A stretch of DNA of 54,952 bases. Origin: Gammaproteobacteria bacterium (GTDB lineage Bacteria; Pseudomonadota; Gammaproteobacteria; GRL18). The notes beneath the pieces were generated by a model that saw nothing but the letters and a program-made list of their open reading frames with translations, was not told the origin of the DNA and made no database searches. Position numbers and translations under genes: made by a program. Shown one piece after another: positions 7,532 to 15,876 of this stretch (its first letter is position 1; each line of letters starts with the position of its first letter). Where the stretch lies: NCBI GenBank assembly GCA_015231865.1, contig JADGAU010000005.1, positions 1-54,952 on the forward strand, given 5' to 3'.

Positions 7532-8790
7532 TGGATCTCACGATTGAGTTATTTCTAATCATTTTTTTCCTCATATTAAAAGGCTTTTTTTCCGGTTCGG
7601 AAATTGCCATGGTTAATTCTGACAAATTAAAACTACGTCATCAGGCAAAATTAGGCAATAAGGGAGCCAGGCAAGTTTTAAAGTCATTTGAAAAACCCGA
7701 TGTAATTCTTGGCACCACGCTTGTGGGTACCAATATTGCCACGGTTATTATCTCTACCCTGGGTGCTTTAATTTTTATTGAACTCTTTGGTTCAGCTGGT
7801 GATCTTATTTCTGTCCTGGTCTTATCACCGGTCTTATTAATCTTAGGTGAAGTTGTTCCTAAAAGTGTTTTTCAGCAAAAAGCAGATTCAATTGTCAGTT
7901 ACATCATTTATATTTTACGTTTTTTTTCTTATCTGTTTTATCCATTAGTTTTTATTTTCAGTACCGTTGCACGCTTTGCAACAAAAATTGTTGGCGGTGG
8001 TGAAGCACCTCAGAATATGTTTATAACTCGTGAAGAAATTCGTGTTTTACTGGATTTATCTGAATCAGCTAGTGATCCCTCATCAATTGATCGTAAACGA
8101 ATTCGTCGAATTATTCGATTTGCCGACACCACCGTTGGTGAGGCCATGATACCTTTAGCTGATGTTGTCGGCTTTAATGAAAGCAGAAATATAAAAAATG
8201 CAACTTCTCTTGTCATGAAACACGGTTTTAACCGATTACCCGTGTATCGTGGCAACATAACGAATGTCACCGGTATGTTAATGCTAGATACCTGGGATTT
8301 AATGGATCCTGATATAGAAACTAAGCCTATTAAAAACTATATTTCACCAACACTCTATTTATCACCACGGCAAACTATTGATCAGGCTCTGCCTAAACTT
8401 CAGGCAAGAAAAGATCATATGGCCGTTGTCGTTGATGAATATGGTTCAGCTATCGGTATTTTAACCATGGAAGACGTATTTGAAGAAGTCGTCGGAGAAA
8501 TTGATGTTGGCTATGATTTTGACGAATACCATCCTAAACAACGAGTTTATATTATTCATGAAAATGAGCAGTCACATTTAATGAGCGGTCGTATGCCTAT
8601 TTCTGAAATTAATGATATTTTATATGCAAAATTTCCAGTCGAAGAAGCACATACTATCGGTGGACTCATTAATGCTCGTTTACGTTCAATTGCAAAAAAG
8701 GGAGATAATGTAATAGAACAGGATTATCGTATTACTGTTCTGGAGGCCGATGAACGTACGGTAACTAAAGTTCGTGTTGAGCGTTTATAA
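7531..8790 (+). CDS. Second CNNM/CorC-family transporter
   Basis: A 419-residue paralogue of the preceding gene with the same architecture: a DUF21 membrane part with FFSGSEIAMVNSD and GEVVPKS, a CBS pair (about 200-330; AMIPLADVVG, RLPVYRG, VDEYGSAIGILTMEDV), and a CorC_HlyC domain at the end (HTIGGLINARL). It lacks the long acidic tail of its neighbour. The start is fixed by GGGAGGATAAGTAATG, where the upstream stop and this ATG overlap by one base, so translation is probably coupled. Having two CNNM proteins plus MgtE in one operon suggests combined Mg2+ import and export control. Confidence 0.9.
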   Translation: MDLTIELFLIIFFLILKGFFSGSEIAMVNSDKLKLRHQAKLGNKGARQVLKSFEKPDVILGTTLVGTNIATVIISTLGALIFIELFGSAGDLISVLVLSPVLLILGEVVPKSVFQQKADSIVSYIIYILRFFSYLFYPLVFIFSTVARFATKIVGGGEAPQNMFITREEIRVLLDLSESASDPSSIDRKRIRRIIRFADTTVGEAMIPLADVVGFNESRNIKNATSLVMKHGFNRLPVYRGNITNVTGMLMLDTWDLMDPDIETKPIKNYISPTLYLSPRQTIDQALPKLQARKDHMAVVVDEYGSAIGILTMEDVFEEVVGEIDVGYDFDEYHPKQRVYIIHENEQSHLMSGRMPISEINDILYAKFPVEEAHTIGGLINARLRSIAKKGDNVIEQDYRITVLEADERTVTKVRVERL

Positions 8791-8914
8791 ATCTCACTAC
8801 CGGCAAAACAAATTGATCTGTATTATTTCTTTTCAGGCTTTTGACCTTATCCAGGAAGACTGGATTCATTCCATTTCCAAGCTTCTCGCTGATAAATTTG
8901 GAGAAACTCAATAA
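8774..8914 (+). CDS. Possible small ORF (46 aa) coupled to mgtE
   Basis: A frame starting with GTG at 8774 (or TTG 8777, TTG 8813) overlaps the end of the CNNM gene and stops with TAA at 8912-8914, overlapping the mgtE ATG by one base. The C-terminal part reads SFQAFDLIQEDWIHSIS followed by KLLADKFGETQ, a plausible amphipathic helical peptide rather than random sequence. It has no recognisable family and no clear ribosome binding site, so it may be a real coupling peptide, a decayed gene end, or chance. Confidence 0.25.
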   Translation: MLSVYKSHYRQNKLICIISFQAFDLIQEDWIHSISKLLADKFGETQ

Positions 8915-10359
8915 TGAATCTGTTCGATGATGACAATCAGCAAGACCACGAAAATGAAGTCGTTGATATAAATGAGGTACAAGAGTCTTTTCAAGCAGAA
9001 GAATATGACCAAAATGATTCTCAATTTACTGCCATCTATGAAGTTTTAGACAAATTAAAAAAGAAAGGCAACAAAAAGAAAATAGCCAAGCTTATTAAAG
9101 CCCTGCACCCTGCAGATATAGCCTTCCTGATTGAGTCAATTCCACTGGAAGAACACAGATACCTGGTTTGGAAAAAAGCCCCGCTTTCAATACGCGGAGA
9201 AATCCTATTTGAACTCAATGATTCCATACGTGCTCAGTTTGTAAAAAAAATGAGTGTTAGTGAGCTTGTCTATGCAACTGCTTCCATGGATTATGATGAA
9301 CTCGCGGACATCCTCGAAGATATACCGGTTGTGGTTAGCCATGTGTTACTTGAATCGATGGAAACGCAGCATAGAAAGAGACTTGAATCGGTTTTATCCT
9401 TTCCTGAAGACTCTGCTGGTGGTCTAATGAACACCGATGTGGTTTCAATTCGACCTGATATCACTCTAGCAACTGTTCATGAATATTTAAGAGAAATTAA
9501 AACCTTACCGGATACAACAGACAAATTATTTGTCGTTAACCACCTTGGAATTTATCAAGGTATGTTATCTTTTTCTGAATTATTAACCAAAGATCCTAAT
9601 TTAACTGTTGAATCAGTCATGAATAAAAAGGTCAAAACAATTAACTGCAATACCCACAGCAAAGAAGTTGTTTCCTTATTTGAACGTCGTGATTTGATCA
9701 CTGCAGCTGTTGTAGATGATGATAATAAATTGATTGGCCGTATTACGATTGATGATGTGGTCGACCTTATCCGAGAAGAAGGTGAACATAATTTAATGGG
9801 ACAAGTAGGTTTAAGTGAAGAAGAAGATATTTTTGCTCCTGTTTTACTTAGTGCCAGACGCCGCGCCACCTGGTTAGGTTTAAATTTATTAACGGCTTTA
9901 GCTGCCTCATTTGTTATTGGTCTGTTTCAGCTAACCATAGAAAAAGCCGTTGCCCTGGCTGTTTTAATGCCCATTGTTGCCAGTATGGGAGGAATAACAG
10001 GCAGCCAGACACTGACCCTGGTTATACGGGGCATGGCGCTGGGGCAATTAAATAATCAAAACTATAAACAAATGATTATTAATGAAGTTCTAGTTAGCTT
10101 AATTAATGGTGTTCTATGGGCAGTAGTACTTGCAATAATAACTGACCTCTGGTTTCAGAACCATGTATTATCAACGGTGATAGCACTTGCGATTGTAATA
10201 AATTTATTGATTGCTGCTGTTTCTGGTTTGTTTGTGCCTAAAATGATTAATTACTTTGGTGGCGATCCTGCTTTAGGTGGTAGTGTCGTATTAACTACAA
10301 TTACAGATATTGTCGGTTTTTTTGCATTTCTGGGGCTAGCAACATTATTTTTAATTTGA
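8914..10359 (+). CDS. mgtE: Magnesium transporter MgtE
   Basis: This 481-residue protein has the full MgtE architecture. An N-terminal helical domain with LIKALHPADIAFLIESIP comes first (about 45-150), then paired CBS domains (about 155-280; FPEDSAGGLMNTD, IDDVVDLIREEGEHN). The five-helix membrane domain contains PIVASMGGITGSQTLTLVIRG and GGDPALGGSVVLTTITD. MgtE is a Mg2+-gated channel in the inner membrane. The preceding 50-residue acidic N-terminal extension is longer than usual. The ribosome binding site is GGAGAAACTCAATAATG. Its place behind EIIA-HPr is a common proteobacterial arrangement. Confidence 0.97.
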   Translation: MNLFDDDNQQDHENEVVDINEVQESFQAEEYDQNDSQFTAIYEVLDKLKKKGNKKKIAKLIKALHPADIAFLIESIPLEEHRYLVWKKAPLSIRGEILFELNDSIRAQFVKKMSVSELVYATASMDYDELADILEDIPVVVSHVLLESMETQHRKRLESVLSFPEDSAGGLMNTDVVSIRPDITLATVHEYLREIKTLPDTTDKLFVVNHLGIYQGMLSFSELLTKDPNLTVESVMNKKVKTINCNTHSKEVVSLFERRDLITAAVVDDDNKLIGRITIDDVVDLIREEGEHNLMGQVGLSEEEDIFAPVLLSARRRATWLGLNLLTALAASFVIGLFQLTIEKAVALAVLMPIVASMGGITGSQTLTLVIRGMALGQLNNQNYKQMIINEVLVSLINGVLWAVVLAIITDLWFQNHVLSTVIALAIVINLLIAAVSGLFVPKMINYFGGDPALGGSVVLTTITDIVGFFAFLGLATLFLI

Positions 10360-10379
10360 CCCGAATATTGCGTAAACAA

Positions 10380-10402
10380 ATCTGTAATGGAATTTTACAG
10401 AT
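10380..10402 (+). terminator. Possible weak terminator hairpin after mgtE
   Basis: ATCTGTAA (10380-10387) pairs with TTACAGAT (10395-10402) around a 7-base loop, about 20 bases after the mgtE stop. The following bases (CATTTAGTTT) give only a poor U-run, so termination may be weak. Confidence 0.35.
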
Positions 10403-10520
10403 CATTTAGTTTCGATATACGTTGGTAATAGCAAGAACTGCAATTGACTCATAAAACATCCAGTGTTAATAAAATAATTACTAGACTGGCTCACCATTTA
10501 ACAATTCTAGAGTTCAGAGC

Positions 10521-10949
10521 TTATTCCAACATTTCTATACGCTTAACTTGACTATTTAATGACTGACTATCAATATAACCTATGGAGTTAGGATATTGAG
10601 ATATTTTTTTAATGACCTGTTGTGAATCCTTAAGAGATTGGGGGGGAAAGACTCGACCTGAAAATCTTAACCTGGCCCAGTAGGCATTAACCTGAGATAA
10701 TGACATACCATTGATTTTATTAAAGAATCGCTCTCTTAAGGCACTATTGATTGGTAGCTCATAAAGTCTAATAGGTTTTCCACTAATACTTTTTTTGCGC
10801 CCCAGATATAATTCACTTAATTGTTTTTTACTTAATTTTGATATTTCACCATCTAGATTCCCAATAATAACAATATTAGCCGAAACAGCAAATTTTGGCG
10901 TTATCAAAAAGAAGAGTAGAGCAAAAAATATATGGCGTTTATTTTTCAT
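10521..10949 (-). CDS. Periplasmic phosphate-binding-like (PstS-type) small protein
   Basis: A 142-residue exported protein with an N-terminal signal peptide (FFALLFFLITPKFAVSA). The mature part has LSKKQLSELYLGRKKSISGKP and ends with NSIGYIDSQSL, typical of the short PBP-like proteins annotated as phosphate ABC transporter substrate-binding proteins. No ABC transporter genes are nearby. The ATG overlaps the porin stop (TAATG), so the two are translationally coupled. In related bacteria such porin plus small binding protein pairs often sit beside GGDEF cyclases, as here; a role in sensing an anion is inference. Confidence 0.75.
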   Translation of the reverse strand: MKNKRHIFFALLFFLITPKFAVSANIVIIGNLDGEISKLSKKQLSELYLGRKKSISGKPIRLYELPINSALRERFFNKINGMSLSQVNAYWARLRFSGRVFPPQSLKDSQQVIKKISQYPNSIGYIDSQSLNSQVKRIEMLE

Positions 10950-12229
10950 TAAAATATAAACTCCATCGTTAAGGTTAACACATCAACTGAAGTTGCTTTA
11001 GATTCATCAGTTGTTCCCCACCAGAGGCCATAACCATCAGATCGAATTTTTGTATGATCCCACTGAAATTTTGTAGCTACCTGAGAATGAATATCCCAAC
11101 GCACACCTAATGATAGAGTACGTTGATCTAAGCGTGTCGATGTTAAAATACCCAATGTTTGATCACGTACGCTATTTAAATCTCCGGCCTGATTTCCTGT
11201 TAACGCATTCCAATCAGTTTTAGCCTGTTTTCTGGATTCTAATGGATTAATACTACTGTAGGCTACATAGGGTGTCCAATTTCCAATTCGCTTACCAAAG
11301 TTAATATAACCTGTGAGCGTGGTTCCATTTGTTACAATACTGGAACTCGTCTTTAAATAGCCAAGTTCGCCCTGTGATAACCAGGCATTATTATCATAAG
11401 AAAATCCTAATGTCGTATACTTAACTTTTGTGTCTTTAAAGCTAAGCTCCTGCAATAAATCAGATGCTTCTACAATACCAGCCGAAGCAATTTGAGTAAG
11501 ACCTGCATAAAGCGACTCAAGTGCCTTAGGGTTAGTCTCTATATCCATTTCAGAATATCTTGTACGGATACGTAAATAACTTGTTTCACGTGTTAAACCA
11601 ATGGTCCAGCTAGTCGATTCCATTTCGTACGAATTATCAATACCAAAAGGAAAGGTTTCCTTGGATGTTCCCCATTGAGCCTTTACTTTCCACTGAATAT
11701 CTTGCTGTCCAGAAATATTATAAGATATATCTAATCCATCGATCGCATAGACAGGAATAGCAGCATAAAATTCTGTTGATGGGCGCACCCATGGATAGGC
11801 ATAACCAAGATGACGGTGATCTGACATTAAAAATGCATCATAACCAACACGCCCAAAACGCAGGTTTAAATTTTCATTTGGATGATAGCCCAGGTATAAC
11901 CAGTCAAGTGAATTATTTAAATTAGTTTCTTCCTGGCGTCTTATATTTAATAAGCCCATGACTTCCAATGTATTGCCATATTGAAATAATCCTTGAACGC
12001 CTATTCTACTATCCGTTAGCCATGGATCCGTTTTGATTGATGGATTATTAGCAACACCTGTAATCGGTGGCTGTGTTAATTCTCTGATAAAAGCAAGATC
12101 GTCAACATTATCCGATGTGTATGCCAGTGTGCCATAACCGCTGAGATTAAAAGTTCCATTTTGAGAACTAATAGCGAATGCATTGGCATAGACATTTATA
12201 AGAAAAACAAGAATAAATAAATTACGCAT
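10949..12229 (-). CDS. Outer-membrane porin-like beta-barrel protein
   Basis: The start is set at the ATG at 12229 because it opens a clear signal peptide (MRNLFILVFLINVYANAFA); the longer frame to 12388 would run into the divergent cyclase gene. The mature protein of about 400 residues is rich in aromatic and alternating residues (NLSGYGTLAYTSD, LDWLYLGYHPNENLNLRFGR, GLWWGTTDES) and ends in MEFIF, with terminal Phe as usual for outer-membrane barrels. It resembles the uncharacterised porin family that precedes small phosphate-binding-like proteins. It overlaps the downstream gene by one base. The substrate is unknown. Confidence 0.75.
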   Translation of the reverse strand: MRNLFILVFLINVYANAFAISSQNGTFNLSGYGTLAYTSDNVDDLAFIRELTQPPITGVANNPSIKTDPWLTDSRIGVQGLFQYGNTLEVMGLLNIRRQEETNLNNSLDWLYLGYHPNENLNLRFGRVGYDAFLMSDHRHLGYAYPWVRPSTEFYAAIPVYAIDGLDISYNISGQQDIQWKVKAQWGTSKETFPFGIDNSYEMESTSWTIGLTRETSYLRIRTRYSEMDIETNPKALESLYAGLTQIASAGIVEASDLLQELSFKDTKVKYTTLGFSYDNNAWLSQGELGYLKTSSSIVTNGTTLTGYINFGKRIGNWTPYVAYSSINPLESRKQAKTDWNALTGNQAGDLNSVRDQTLGILTSTRLDQRTLSLGVRWDIHSQVATKFQWDHTKIRSDGYGLWWGTTDESKATSVDVLTLTMEFIF

Positions 12230-12263
12230 GGTTACTTTTATAAGTATTGGTTTATAATTAGTT

Positions 12264-13481
12264 ATGGCCAGTTCTAATAGTAAATCAAAAACCTTAAAAA
12301 AACTAGTGTCCAATCCATTAGGAAGAAATATTGCTACTTGGGTTTCTCTGGGCTTAATAATTTTTTCAATGTTTGCAGGTTGGTTCACCTATTCTTTGGT
12401 TTTTTATGCTGAATTAGAAAAATCAGAGTCATTTGAAAAGCAACTAGTCCAGACGGTACAGATACAAGCTGCAGTTGGTGTGTTTGCCAATAATAAGACC
12501 ATTGTTAAGGATGTTATTCAAGGTTTACTAGCCAATCCTAATATACAATGGGTCAGAATTTCTTCAAATGATGATTTTATTGAAGAGCAAGGAAAACTGA
12601 TTGAGAATTCAAAACTTTCTCGCTATGCACTTTATTCTCCTGTCGATAATACCGAAATAATTGGAGAAATACATTTATTGTCTGAATACACACTGATTAA
12701 TCAGGAAGCTAAAAAATATGCTTTTAACCTTGCCGGTTTTTTGATTATACAAACATTAATCCTTGCAATTGTATTATTAACATTCGTTCATTTCAAATTG
12801 ACCAGCCCTATTACTCAGCTATCACTAAAAATGTCATCAATCGAAGCAGGCAATGATGTTAGACTTGAAGTGGATGAGATTCACAAAAATGATGAAATTG
12901 GTTTGCTGTGCCAAAGCGCTAATCAGTTTCTCGAGACTGCAGAAAAAGCTATTAAAAAAGCCAATAAGTTAGCACGAACCGATCCTTTAACTAAATTAAA
13001 TAATCGACGCGCTTTCTTTGAATTAGCACAGTCTATTGAGCATCAAGCTAAACGTTACAAATGGCCATATTCTTTAGTCCTTATCGACATCGATTATTTT
13101 AAAAAAATCAATGATACTTATGGCCATGATATTGGTGATAATGTTTTAGTAACAATAGCAGAAACCATCACTGTTTTTATTCGAGAAGTTGATATTGCTG
13201 CTCGAATGGGTGGTGAAGAGTTTATGATTATTATGCCTGAAACATCTGCTACAGCGGCTGCAATTTTAGCTGATCGATTAAGAATACAGTTTTCTGGGTT
13301 AAAAATTCAAGCTGATAATAGTTCCATCTCAGTTACTGCAAGTTTTGGTATTGTAGATTGTGATGCAGAAAAAGAAGGCATTAGCTATTATTCTATTTTA
13401 GCCGACAAAGCTTTATACCTCGCTAAGGAAAATGGTCGCAATCGTGTTGAAGTTTATCAACACGATATAATTCAACCTTAA
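12264..13481 (+). CDS. Membrane diguanylate cyclase (HAMP-GGDEF)
   Basis: A 405-residue protein with a membrane span at about 25-46, a periplasmic sensor segment, a second span at about 153-175, a HAMP region (LTSPITQLSLKMSSIEAGND) and a GGDEF domain. The active site is GGEEF (in ARMGGEEFMIIMP), expected to be catalytic. An RxxD motif (REVD) lies exactly five residues before it, matching the c-di-GMP inhibitory I-site. DIDYFKKINDTYGHDIGD is the usual nucleotide/metal region. It is divergent from the porin with only 34 bases between starts, so the two may share regulation: a porin/binding-protein pair linked to a c-di-GMP output. Confidence 0.93.
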   Translation: MASSNSKSKTLKKLVSNPLGRNIATWVSLGLIIFSMFAGWFTYSLVFYAELEKSESFEKQLVQTVQIQAAVGVFANNKTIVKDVIQGLLANPNIQWVRISSNDDFIEEQGKLIENSKLSRYALYSPVDNTEIIGEIHLLSEYTLINQEAKKYAFNLAGFLIIQTLILAIVLLTFVHFKLTSPITQLSLKMSSIEAGNDVRLEVDEIHKNDEIGLLCQSANQFLETAEKAIKKANKLARTDPLTKLNNRRAFFELAQSIEHQAKRYKWPYSLVLIDIDYFKKINDTYGHDIGDNVLVTIAETITVFIREVDIAARMGGEEFMIIMPETSATAAAILADRLRIQFSGLKIQADNSSISVTASFGIVDCDAEKEGISYYSILADKALYLAKENGRNRVEVYQHDIIQP

Positions 13482-13577
13482 ATATAAAGCACACTTTAAT
13501 GCGTACATTATGCGCAAACATCTACATCTTGTTCCATTTTTGATATAATTTCTTTTTTATCTTAACCAGGAGCACTC

Positions 13578-14906
13578 ATGTCTGATCAATTTGGATTTTC
13601 TTCTATAGCTATTCAAATTCCCCAAATCTTATTACCAGCAAAACAAATTGATCTGTCTAAATGGGCTGTGGTTGCTTGCGACCAGTACACTTCTCAACCT
13701 GATTACTGGGCTAGAGTAAAAGAAACAACTGATAATCAGCCATCTTCTTTGAATGTCATTTTTCCAGAAGTGTATTTGGAAGACAATGATGGAGAACAAC
13801 GAATCATCAATATCAACCAAACCATGGCTGATTATTTAAATGATGGTACTTTATCTCCCTTAGCCCAACCATCCTTTGTTTTAGTGGATAGGAAAACATC
13901 ACAAGTTCCTTCACGAAAAGGACTTGTTGTTAGTATTGATCTTGAAGCCTATGATTTTACCAAAGGTTCTTCCTCATTAATACGTGCTACTGAAGGTACG
14001 ATTGTTGACAGACTGCCTCCTCGCATAAAGGTTCGTAAGGACGCAGATATTGAAATGCCCCATATTATGGTATTAATTGATGATCCTGATAAAACGGTTA
14101 TCGAGCCTCTTTTCAATGAAGCGCTTGAAACTTTATATGACTTTGAACTAATGGAGAAAAGTGGTCATATTAAAGGCTTATTGGTTGATCAGGATAAACA
14201 TCTACAGCAAGTTGCTGATGCCTTAAAAGCCCTTGCAGCTCCATCTACCTTTGCAGATAAGTATGATGCAAAAGGTCATGATGTTTTACTCTATGCTATG
14301 GGCGATGGCAATCATTCATTAGCTACGGCAAAAGCAATTTGGGAACAATTAAAAGAAGAAGCTGACGATAAAGAGGCAATCCTTTCAAGTCCTTCACGGT
14401 ATGCCCTGGTAGAGTTGGTTAATATTCATGATGAAGGTTTAATTTTTGAACCCATTCATCGTGTTTTATTTGATATTGATAGCGATAACTTTTTAGATTT
14501 CTGTCAACAACCTATCGAACGTTTTAGCAGTAAAGATGCTATGTTAGGTGCAATTAAAAATATTGGTGAAACAACTGATCATATTATCCCCTTTAACGAT
14601 GCAAAAGGTTATGGCTATATTAATATAGAAAATCCAAAGTTCACATTAGAACTAGCCAGTTTTGAAGATTTACTAAGCCAGTATCAACAGCAACATCCTG
14701 ATGTAAAAGTAGACTTTATCCATGGTGATGATGTTGTTGATGAGCTAGGTGTTAAGGAAGGCAATATGGGGCTTTTCTTTCCACCTATATCTAAGCATAG
14801 TTTATTTAAAACCATTATTTTTGATGGCGCATTACCTAGAAAGACTTTTTCAATGGGGGAAGCGGATGAGAAGAGATTTTATATGGAAGCTCGGAAGATA
14901 AAATAG
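13578..14906 (+). CDS. DUF1015 family protein
   Basis: A 442-residue soluble protein with the DUF1015 hallmarks: WAVVACDQYTSQPDYW near the N-terminus, SRKGLVVSIDLEAYD, RATEGTIVDRLPPR and the strongly conserved YAMGDGNHSLATAKAIWE. The family is widespread and has no firmly established reaction in my knowledge; in some genomes it lies by serine biosynthesis genes, which is not the case here. The start ATG follows AACCAGGAGCACTC, a good ribosome binding site. It stands alone between the cyclase and the convergent trmO. Confidence 0.9.
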   Translation: MSDQFGFSSIAIQIPQILLPAKQIDLSKWAVVACDQYTSQPDYWARVKETTDNQPSSLNVIFPEVYLEDNDGEQRIININQTMADYLNDGTLSPLAQPSFVLVDRKTSQVPSRKGLVVSIDLEAYDFTKGSSSLIRATEGTIVDRLPPRIKVRKDADIEMPHIMVLIDDPDKTVIEPLFNEALETLYDFELMEKSGHIKGLLVDQDKHLQQVADALKALAAPSTFADKYDAKGHDVLLYAMGDGNHSLATAKAIWEQLKEEADDKEAILSSPSRYALVELVNIHDEGLIFEPIHRVLFDIDSDNFLDFCQQPIERFSSKDAMLGAIKNIGETTDHIIPFNDAKGYGYINIENPKFTLELASFEDLLSQYQQQHPDVKVDFIHGDDVVDELGVKEGNMGLFFPPISKHSLFKTIIFDGALPRKTFSMGEADEKRFYMEARKIK

Positions 14907-14918
14907 GGTAACGATCAG

Positions 14919-14946
14919 TTCCTTCCCCCTTTAAAGGGTGGAGGAA
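14919..14946. repeat. CCCCCTTTAAAGGG palindrome, possible bidirectional terminator
   Basis: Between convergent DUF1015 and trmO, TTCC-TT-CCCCCTTT is mirrored by AAAGGG-TGG-AGGAA, giving a nearly continuous hairpin without a strong T-run. A similar CCCCCTTTT...AAAGGAGG palindrome occurs at 22935-22957, so both may be copies of one dispersed repeat. Confidence 0.5.
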
Positions 14947-15011
14947 TACTATTGAAGGTAATTATAAAACGCAAATGAAATACAAAGTTAACATTAAATG
15001 CTCATATATTT

Positions 15012-15713
15012 TTAATCTTTAACCGCCAACAAATCAAGAACCAATATATTCTGGCCATCAATATGCCAAATTAAATCATAATCATATATTTTTGCCCGAT
15101 ATTCTGATTTGATTTTTTTTGTATAGTTTGGCCTAGGATCCTGTGTTAATAATTGCTCAATAAATATTTTAATATTTGGTATGGTTCTTTCTATTTTATC
15201 AATTTTTAATAATACTCTATCTGAAAAGCTTATTTCAAATTGAGGCATGTAAATTTCTGAAAACGGATCGATAGCATCTTCAATTTTATCAGCATAGCTA
15301 ATATAGGGTTTTATATCCACGATAGGTGTTTTATCTAAAAAATCTCCGCCACTAACCTCTAGTAATATTCCTTCATTATCCATTTTTATTTTTTCTAATT
15401 TAACCACAGATAATCCTAGAGGATTTGGTCTAAATGGTGAGCGGGTCGCATAAACCCCTTTTTTTTCACCATTTAATCTTGGCGGAGATACCCGGTTTTT
15501 AAACGTTTTATTAAGATGTTGATGAAAAATAAAACTTATCCATAAATGGGATACTTGTTCTAATCCTTTAACCGTGTCAAGATGATTATATGGCGCTAAT
15601 AACTCTATTGTTGCTGTTGCAGAAGTAACTAAACCACTTTGTCTTGGGATGGTAAATTTTTCTTTAAAACAGGAATGGACAATGCCAATCGTGTTAAATT
15701 TAAAACTTTCCAT
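15012..15713 (-). CDS. trmO: tRNA (t6A37) N6-methyltransferase TrmO (TsaA/YaeB family)
   Basis: This 233-residue protein carries the TrmO signatures FNTIGIVHSCFKEKFTIPRQ at the N-terminus, VSHLWISFIFHQH, and RSPFRPNPLGLSVVKLEKI, followed by DKTPIVDIKPYISYAD. TrmO uses S-adenosylmethionine to methylate t6A at position 37 of tRNA-Thr. The C-terminal extension (DPRPNYTKKIKSEYRAKIYDYDLIW) is typical of the proteobacterial type, and the length is normal. Two tandem repeat units of about 77 bases lie directly upstream between this gene and purK. Confidence 0.93.
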   Translation of the reverse strand: MESFKFNTIGIVHSCFKEKFTIPRQSGLVTSATATIELLAPYNHLDTVKGLEQVSHLWISFIFHQHLNKTFKNRVSPPRLNGEKKGVYATRSPFRPNPLGLSVVKLEKIKMDNEGILLEVSGGDFLDKTPIVDIKPYISYADKIEDAIDPFSEIYMPQFEISFSDRVLLKIDKIERTIPNIKIFIEQLLTQDPRPNYTKKIKSEYRAKIYDYDLIWHIDGQNILVLDLLAVKD

Positions 15714-15718
15714 AATCC

Positions 15719-15872
15719 AGAGTCCTCAACCAAAAAATATTTTTGCCTGAAAGCAAAACTAACAAAAAGCTAAGACTAAAATATTTTTGTTATTTAAGAG
15801 TCATCAACCAAAAAAATTTATTACCCGAATGCAAAACTAACAAAATAGGGCAATTAATTTTTTTGTTATTTA
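15719..15872. repeat. Two tandem imperfect repeat units of 76-78 bp
   Basis: Unit one (15719-15796) and unit two (15797-15872) both begin AGAGTC.TCAACCAAAAAA, share GCAAAACTAACAAAA in the middle and end TTTTTGTTATTTA; a third partial start (AGAGTTAT) follows and runs into the purK stop. The copies differ by substitutions and small indels. The array fills the whole space between purK and trmO. Confidence 0.85.
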
Positions 15873-15876
15873 AGAG

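Noticed and set aside
12230-12388. N-terminal extension of the porin frame to 12388
   Set aside because: It would overlap the divergent cyclase gene, and the signal peptide starts only at 12229.
8798-13656. A 23-of-24 base match between 8798-8821 and 13633-13656 (inside the DUF1015 gene)
   Set aside because: The similarity stops abruptly on both sides, so a decayed DUF1015 copy before mgtE is not supported; a short chance or template-switch event is enough.
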